Shown here: positions 27,936-33,072 of the stretch, piece by piece
Position numbering within the stretch: the stretch's first letter is position 1
Layout of the letters: each line of letters starts with the position of its first letter
Assembly: GCA_028705215.1 (NCBI GenBank)
Contig: JAQWDY010000008.1
Location: 1 to 33,072, forward strand
Reading direction: 5' to 3'
DNA from: Patescibacteria group bacterium
GTDB lineage: Bacteria; Patescibacteriota; Patescibacteriia; Patescibacteriales; UBA12465
Length of the DNA: 33,072 nt
The notes under the pieces: model-generated
What the model saw: only the letters and a program-made list of their open reading frames with translations
Database searches by the model: none
Told to the model about the DNA's origin: nothing
Translations under genes and position numbers: made by a program

Positions 27936-27967
27936 AAAGCCTGAACAAAAAAGTTCAGGCTTTTTCT
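27936..27967 (+). terminator. Intrinsic terminator, probably bidirectional
   Basis: AAAAAGCCTGAAC AAAAAA GTTCAGGCTTTTTCTTTTTCTT between the convergent 333-aa and 467-aa genes. Confidence 0.8.
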
Positions 27968-27984
27968 TTTTCTTAAAATAAGCA

Positions 27985-29388
27985 TTATTGATTAAACCAA
28001 TTATTTTGTCTGATAAGCTGTTCAGGTACTAAACCACCAACTCCAATCTTGCGAATATCACTAGATAAGGCCCCTAAACTCAGAGTGCGCATAATTTCAT
28101 ACATACTGTCAGTTGTGCCGGCATACCAACGTTTGCCTCCGAGAACATACCAAATCTCACCGTGAGAATATGGGCCGTCTACCTGAATTAACATTCTTCC
28201 CTCCAAACGAGAAGCTAGCTCTTTATCAATCGGAAAACTTTTTTGAAATATAGGATGATAGGCATTTAGCACATCCTCTTTATCTAAGCGACCATCATTA
28301 TCGCTATCTTTATTAAAACAATCAAGACCAATCGCGTTTTCCAAACGATCCGGCAAACCATCACTATCACTATCTTCTAAATTATATAACTTATCAAAAA
28401 CACCTAAAGGAATTTTATTAATATCTTCATAACTGATACCAAGTGCTAACTTGCTTGTAATACTTAAAGCCGCTTTTCCATCTTGCAAATAAAATCGTTG
28501 CTTTGACTGCGGATCAACATACCATAAATGCCCCTTATTTTCAACATCAAGCAGCATTTTTCCTGATTGTTTTTGCGCAAACCGAGAATCAATTTGTGTT
28601 AGCCTTTCTTCTAAAATTAGAAGTTGCTTCTCATAGCTACTTACCATGCGATCTAAAACTAAAGAAACAAGAGACTTATTACTATCACTTACCGTTATCT
28701 TTGCCTTTGTTTTAGCTAGATTAAAAGCCTGCGGAATAAAGCGGAAAGAACGACAAGCTTTTTCATCTTGATAAAAAAAGCAAAGAGACAGGCCGCCTAT
28801 CACTTGCTCAATCGAATCTAAATTATCATTTTCAATCTTGGTCTCAGAAATAATTATATCTTCTTCGGGCATTTCAATTAAATCCAGTGATTCATTTCTC
28901 ACTTTTCCAAAAAAATTATTATTTACCTCATTTGTCTCTTTTAGCTTATTATCTTTATCTAAATAAACTGCAATTTCATAATTAAAGGATGGGTTTATAT
29001 TTAAAGAGGTAAGATCACCATGTTCTTTGGTAAGGCATTCTCCAGCACGAGGCATAGCAATTGCCTCCACCATAACAGCGCTACCAGAATCAAGAATGAT
29101 AGAAATTTGAGAGGTGTCAGTGTTTGCATCCGCTCCATAATTACAATAGGTCACATTTAACTTATCAGCCTCTGAAGATGATATAGAAATTTCTTTTAAA
29201 ACCAAATCAGGCAAAGAACCACTTTCTACATACTCTTCGCTATCATTATTTTCCCAATTAGAATCATTATCAGAGGGCGGAGTAATGGGGTCGGGCAAAT
29301 AAGCCGCCTGAGAGGCATTGTTTCTACCTAAAATTAAAAGGCTAAAAAAAATTAAAAGAAAAAACAGAGAAAAAGCTGATTTTTTCAT
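27985..29388 (-). CDS. Secreted protein: signal peptide, CARDB-like domain, TSP3-type Ca-binding repeats, duplicated WYV module
   Basis: Signal MKKSAFSLFFLLIFFSLLILGRNNASQA; CARDB-like LPDLVLKEISISSSEADKLNVTYCNYG...ETNEVNNNF; DSDSDGLPDRLE and DSDNDGRLDKED; two GxMLxxV...(L/I)WYV modules. Confidence 0.75.
   Translation of the reverse strand: MKKSAFSLFFLLIFFSLLILGRNNASQAAYLPDPITPPSDNDSNWENNDSEEYVESGSLPDLVLKEISISSSEADKLNVTYCNYGADANTDTSQISIILDSGSAVMVEAIAMPRAGECLTKEHGDLTSLNINPSFNYEIAVYLDKDNKLKETNEVNNNFFGKVRNESLDLIEMPEEDIIISETKIENDNLDSIEQVIGGLSLCFFYQDEKACRSFRFIPQAFNLAKTKAKITVSDSNKSLVSLVLDRMVSSYEKQLLILEERLTQIDSRFAQKQSGKMLLDVENKGHLWYVDPQSKQRFYLQDGKAALSITSKLALGISYEDINKIPLGVFDKLYNLEDSDSDGLPDRLENAIGLDCFNKDSDNDGRLDKEDVLNAYHPIFQKSFPIDKELASRLEGRMLIQVDGPYSHGEIWYVLGGKRWYAGTTDSMYEIMRTLSLGALSSDIRKIGVGGLVPEQLIRQNNWFNQ
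28035..28201 (-). repeat. Protein-level repeat unit 2 (GRMLIQVDGPYSHGEIWYVLGGKRWYAGTTDSMYEIMRTLSLGALSSDIRKIGVG)
   Basis: Aligns by eye with unit 1: GxMLxxV, WYV, (R)xY/WYxxxxxx, L(S/A)LG, I.KI.(V/L)G. Confidence 0.6.
28402..28563 (-). repeat. Protein-level repeat unit 1 (GKMLLDVENKGHLWYVDPQSKQRFYLQDGKAALSITSKLALGISYEDINKIPLG)
   Basis: See unit 2; the two flank the TSP3-type calcium-binding segment. Confidence 0.6.
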
Positions 29389-29392
29389 AAAA

Positions 29393-29989
29393 TTAAGCTG
29401 TAATTAAACGAAATAAAAGATTAACTGGACCAGTAATTATGCCACTAAAAAGCATAACAATAAAAATAACCAAAATCATGCCAAAAGAACCATAACTATA
29501 ATATTTTATCTTCCGAGCTGGACTAAGAAAAGCTGCTAAAATTTTAGAGCCATCAAGTGGCGGAATAGGCAAAAGATTAAAAACCATCAAAAGTAAATTG
29601 ATGTAAATTACAAGGGCGATTAAATTCGCAAAATTTAAACCTAAAAAAGGAACAAAACGTAAAACAAGACCAAATAGAATTGCTACTACAAAATTTGCTA
29701 AAGGTCCCGCTAACGCCACTTTAGCTTCACCCCATTTTTTATCGCGCAAATTGTAAGGGTTATAAGGAACTGGCTTAGCCCAGCCAATTACAAAGCCCAT
29801 TCCAGAAAGCAACATAATAAGCGGTAAAATAAAAGAACCAAACCACTCAAGATGGGCCAAAGGATTAATGGTTAAACGCCCAGCTCTCTGCGCGGTATCA
29901 TCGCCTAACTGGTAAGCAACAAAACCATGCATATATTCATGAATAATAGCCGAAAAAATTAGAACGACCACTTGAAATAAATAAATCAT
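29393..29989 (-). CDS. Site-2 protease family (M50) membrane metalloprotease
   Basis: HExxH in FSAIIHEYMHGFVAYQLGD; NLLPIPPLDGSKIL motif; multiple TM helices. Confidence 0.92.
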   Translation of the reverse strand: MIYLFQVVVLIFSAIIHEYMHGFVAYQLGDDTAQRAGRLTINPLAHLEWFGSFILPLIMLLSGMGFVIGWAKPVPYNPYNLRDKKWGEAKVALAGPLANFVVAILFGLVLRFVPFLGLNFANLIALVIYINLLLMVFNLLPIPPLDGSKILAAFLSPARKIKYYSYGSFGMILVIFIVMLFSGIITGPVNLLFRLITA

Positions 29990-29996
29990 ATAGAAA

Positions 29997-30025
29997 ATTA
30001 TAACACAGCTTGATTATTTTTTAAA
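29997..30025 (-). promoter_or_regulatory. Putative promoter of the site-2 protease gene
   Basis: Minus strand TTTAAA - 17 nt - TATAAT, with the -10 only 7 nt from the ATG at 29989. Confidence 0.4.
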
Positions 30026-30038
30026 ATGTTGTTAGAAT
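30010..30038 (+). promoter_or_regulatory. Putative promoter of rpmB
   Basis: Plus strand TTGATT - 17 nt - TAGAAT, 30 nt upstream of the rpmB ATG. Confidence 0.55.
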
Positions 30039-30068
30039 TAAACCATTAAAAATAAGTAGAAAATACCT

Positions 30069-30284
30069 ATGGCCAAGAAATGCGATCTCTGCGGACGCGG
30101 GGCAACTAAGGGCGCCAGTCGCTCTCACTCTAAGATTAAGACTCTTAAAAGGCAAGATATAAACCTGCAAACTAAGGTTATAGACGGAGCTAAATTCAAA
30201 ATCTGCACCGCTTGCATGAGAACAATGGATAAACCCAAACGAGTGAAAAATAAAAAAGTTGTAACAGCAAACGTAGAAAAATAA
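30069..30284 (+). CDS. rpmB: Ribosomal protein L28 (zinc-motif containing)
   Basis: MAKKCDLCGRGATKGASRSHSKIKTLKRQDINLQTK...FKICTACMRTMDKP; CxxC pairs. Confidence 0.95.
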   Translation: MAKKCDLCGRGATKGASRSHSKIKTLKRQDINLQTKVIDGAKFKICTACMRTMDKPKRVKNKKVVTANVEK

Positions 30285-30296
30285 AAATACAATTAA

Positions 30297-30322
30297 CCCG
30301 ACTTTATAAAAGTCGGGTTTTT
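30297..30322 (+). terminator. Intrinsic terminator of rpmB
   Basis: AACCCGACTTTTATA-type hairpin: CCCGACTT TATA AAAGTCGGG followed by TTTTTGTTTG; overlaps the 3' end of the convergent comEC-like gene. Confidence 0.75.
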
Positions 30323-31677
30323 GTTTGTCCCTTTAAATACTTTCGCCTTAATATAAAAACAGAAATAAATAAAATCAGGTAATAAATTATTACCCCAAAT
30401 GAGCTTAAAGGGGAAATTGCAATCAACTTGCTATTACCGATATCAAATAAATTAATAATTTTAAAAAACAAGGAAAGAAAAAAATAAGCTGGCAAAAAGA
30501 AGAAGAAACTAAAAGATGGGAGAAATATTGAAAACAAAAAAGCAAGGAGAAGAGGGGCTAATATAAGCGGCATAAGCCAAGCGACACTAGGATTTACCAA
30601 AAAAGCAAGAGCGGAAAATCCTTGAAAGTTATTAATTAATATAGGCCAGCTTGCTAATTGGCAGGCTAGAGTCAAAAAAAATGTGGAAAAGAAATAGGAA
30701 AATAAACGGGCGCATAATAACGAACTTTTTCTTATTTTTTTAAAAAACAATAAATGAAGTGGATAAATGTAATAAATACCAAAAACTGCCAGAAACGATA
30801 ACTGAAAACCAATATCAAGATAAAGAGCCACTGGGCGATAAATGAGCACGAGATTAAAAGTTAACATCAACATTCGTCCAGAAATTGTCAGCCTTTTATA
30901 ATATCGCGCTATTAAAATAAGGGAAAATGTTATAGTCGCCCTTAAAAGCGCCGAACTTAAACCAACAAAAATAAGATAAACAAATAAAAAAATGCCAGCT
31001 AAAATAAGGCTAAACCTCCTTTTTAAAGCAATTAAATAAAAGAAGGATAAAATGATGCCACCTAAAATTGATACATGCAAACCAGAAATAACTACCAAGT
31101 GAGAAATTCCTAAGTCTCTAAATAAGGCAATATCTTCAGCAAATAAATCTTTTTTAAATCCCCAGATTAAGGCATTAGCCAAACTTGCTTCAGGCTCAGG
31201 TAAATTTTTATTAAAAAGCTGGCGCGCTCTTTCTTTAACTTTATTTAAAAAAACTAAAACTTGTTCTTTCTCCTTTAGCCTGCCAGAGGCTATTTCAAGT
31301 TGCGGATAATAAGAAATAAAATATATATTTTTAGCCGCTAGATATAAAGGATAATTAAAATCGGAAAAGCTCGTGGGAAGCTTTATTTCTCCTTTAAAAC
31401 TTAAAAAATCACCATAACTATATTCCGGATATAATTTTGTGTAGACTAAAATAGGGGTGGGCGAACAAAATGCAAAACGTTGCCACTTCTCACCACGATC
31501 CACTTGAGAACAAATATAACCCCAATAACTGCCTCGTCTTACTTCATTGTCATCTGCTAATACCACCAGCTTTTCCTTGAGATTTTGATAATCAAAAAAA
31601 CCTCTTAAAATCAAGAACAGGCAAAAAAGAATATTTATAAACCAAAACCAATAACCCCTTTTTAACATAAATACCAA
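30304..31677 (-). CDS. ComEC/Rec2 family competence protein (membrane domain)
   Basis: LFRDLGISHLVVISGLHVSILGGIILSFFYL (ComEC competence signature); many TM helices. An alternative ATG lies about 9 nt downstream of the listed start. Confidence 0.85.
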   Translation of the reverse strand: MVFMLKRGYWFWFINILFCLFLILRGFFDYQNLKEKLVVLADDNEVRRGSYWGYICSQVDRGEKWQRFAFCSPTPILVYTKLYPEYSYGDFLSFKGEIKLPTSFSDFNYPLYLAAKNIYFISYYPQLEIASGRLKEKEQVLVFLNKVKERARQLFNKNLPEPEASLANALIWGFKKDLFAEDIALFRDLGISHLVVISGLHVSILGGIILSFFYLIALKRRFSLILAGIFLFVYLIFVGLSSALLRATITFSLILIARYYKRLTISGRMLMLTFNLVLIYRPVALYLDIGFQLSFLAVFGIYYIYPLHLLFFKKIRKSSLLCARLFSYFFSTFFLTLACQLASWPILINNFQGFSALAFLVNPSVAWLMPLILAPLLLAFLFSIFLPSFSFFFFLPAYFFLSLFFKIINLFDIGNSKLIAISPLSSFGVIIYYLILFISVFILRRKYLKGQTKTRLL

Positions 31678-31727
31678 GACAAGTTTGCCCTGGTATTATA
31701 GAAAAAAATACTTGAATTTATTATATA

Positions 31728-32828
31728 TTATTCCTTAAAATATCGTAAATAAGCTTCGATAAAAGGCTTAATATTGCCATCTAAAACTGCGTCAACATTA
31801 GTTTCCTCATAATCTGTTCGATGATCTTTGACTAATTTATTCCCATAGAGAAAATAAGAACGAATTTGCCTTCCCCACTCTGCCTGCTTAATCTCTCCCT
31901 TTAAATTATTTTCTCTCTCTGCGCGCTCTAATTCCTTTTGTTTTAAAAGTCTTGCCTTTAAAATTTTAAAAGCATTTTCTTTATTTTGATGTTGCGATCT
32001 CTCACTTTGACAACTGATAACCAGGCCGGATGGAATATGAGTAATACGTACCGCTGAATCGGTGGTATTAACACTTTGTCCGCCTGGTCCACTGGAACGA
32101 AAAACATCGATACGCAAGTCTTCTTCTTTTAACTCAATATCAACATCTTCTTCTCTTTCTGGAATTACTTCCACTAGGGCAAAAGAAGTTTGACGCAAAT
32201 TATCAGCATTAAATGGTGAATTACGCAATAAACGATGCACGCCATTTTCACCTTTTAAATAACCATAAGCAAAGTTGCCCTTAATTTCTAAGGTTACACT
32301 TTTAATGCCTGCCTCATTACCATAATTTTTATCAAGCACTTGCCAGCTATATCCCTCTCGTTCGCAAAATCGAGCGTATAAACGCTCTAGCATCTGCGCA
32401 AAGTCTTGAGCGTCAACACCGCCGACACCAGCATGAATTGCTAAAATTGCATTACTGCTATCATTGGGAGCGTTTAATAAAGATGAGAGCTCTAAGGCAG
32501 AAAAAGCTTTTTCCAAAGATTCATACTTAAAGCTCAGCTCCCTATCCCAGGCATGATCATTAGATTTTTCTTTTTCTTCTAAATCAAGCAAGGCTTTAAG
32601 TTCTAAAATTTCAGATTCTAAATTCTGCCAAGCTTTATATTTCTGGCTTATTTTTTCCAAACGACGGCTAATTTCAATCGCTCGCTTCTGATCTTGCCAA
32701 AAATCAGGCTCAACAATTTCAGCCTTTAATTTTATCTCCTTATTTTTTAAACTATCAATTTTAAGAGATGCTTTTAAAACTTTAAACTTATCATAGAGCA
32801 CTCTTAAATTTTCTTTTATATTATTCAT
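31728..32828 (-). CDS. prfB: Peptide chain release factor 2 (start trimmed to MNNIKENL)
   Basis: GGQ motif RSSGPGGQSVNTTDSAVRITHIPSGL; RF2-type SPF motif in LLRNSPFNADNLRQTSFALVEV. Confidence 0.94.
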   Translation of the reverse strand: MNNIKENLRVLYDKFKVLKASLKIDSLKNKEIKLKAEIVEPDFWQDQKRAIEISRRLEKISQKYKAWQNLESEILELKALLDLEEKEKSNDHAWDRELSFKYESLEKAFSALELSSLLNAPNDSSNAILAIHAGVGGVDAQDFAQMLERLYARFCEREGYSWQVLDKNYGNEAGIKSVTLEIKGNFAYGYLKGENGVHRLLRNSPFNADNLRQTSFALVEVIPEREEDVDIELKEEDLRIDVFRSSGPGGQSVNTTDSAVRITHIPSGLVISCQSERSQHQNKENAFKILKARLLKQKELERAERENNLKGEIKQAEWGRQIRSYFLYGNKLVKDHRTDYEETNVDAVLDGNIKPFIEAYLRYFKE

Positions 32829-32868
32829 AATTAGATTATAACAAAGAGACCTCATTAATCCTAGGGTC

Positions 32869-32900
32869 AAAAAAACTCGCCAACTAAGACGAGTTTTTTA
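32869..32900 (-). terminator. Intrinsic terminator of rpsI
   Basis: AAAAAACTCG CCAACTAAGA CGAGTTTTTT between rpsI and prfB. Confidence 0.7.
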
Positions 32901-32923
32901 ATATTTCTAAAAAGATTTTAACT

Positions 32924-33072
32924 TTAACGCTTACTCCATTGTGGTGCTTTTCTTGCCTTCTTCAAACCCGGTTTCTTTCTTTCTACTTGACGTGGATCTC
33001 TGGTTAGGAAATCATTAGCCTTTAAAGCTTCCTTCGCCTCTGGATCAACTTCTAAAACAGCTCGCGCAACAC
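32924..33072 (-). CDS. rpsI: Ribosomal protein S9, C-terminal part (runs off the window edge)
   Basis: Minus translation ...[48 protein letters not shown] matches the S9 C-terminus. Not in the supplied ORF track because it is truncated. Confidence 0.93.
   Translation of the reverse strand, partial: VARAVLEVDPEAKEALKANDFLTRDPRQVERKKPGLKKARKAPQWSKR

Noticed and set aside
31728-32870. N-terminal MTLGLMRSLCYNLI on RF2 as a leader peptide
   Set aside because: Upstream in-frame start only; MNNIKENL at 32828 matches RF2 N-termini better.
1-33072. CRISPR array, IS element, prophage or defence island
   Set aside because: No regularly spaced repeats, transposase, integrase, phage or nuclease/defence genes seen in any frame; content is core housekeeping.

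Overview
This 33 kb AT-rich window reads as a chromosomal housekeeping region of a Patescibacteria/CPR bacterium, probably Parcubacteria-like. Lineage is inferred from reduced gene neighbourhoods, the absence of rpmD (L30) and CPR-style hypothetical proteins; no 16S is present. Most genes are on the minus strand. In transcription order the core is a merged str-S10-spc supercluster: rpsL, rpsG, fusA, a 127-aa ORF, tuf, rpsJ, rplC-D-W-B, rpsS, rplV, rpsC, rplP, rpmC, rpsQ, rplN-X-E, rpsN, rpsH, rplF-R, rpsE, rplO, secY. After it come two short hypotheticals, map, ruvX, recO, a membrane protein, scpA, scpB, a D,D-carboxypeptidase, a GtrA-like protein, a 109-aa ORF, dnaG, rpoD and tRNA-Asn. The other side holds a partial rpsI (missed by the ORF track), prfB, a comEC-like gene, rpmB (+), an M50 site-2 protease, a secreted CARDB/TSP3-like protein with an internal repeat, and a membrane/coiled-coil protein (+). 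I found no CRISPR array, transposon, prophage, defence island or obvious biosynthetic cluster. The most interesting signals are non-coding: (1) a pervasive ATATG start-codon context with few Shine-Dalgarno sites; (2) a compact predicted three-way-junction RNA just upstream of tuf; (3) a promoter plus intrinsic-terminator-like leader between rpsJ and rplC; (4) hairpins in the rpsL-rpsG and tuf-rpsJ spacers. Protein-level points of interest are charged tails on RpoD and several ribosomal proteins, the 127-aa ORF between fusA and tuf, and the secreted repeat protein. All structure and promoter calls were made by eye, without folding or homology software.
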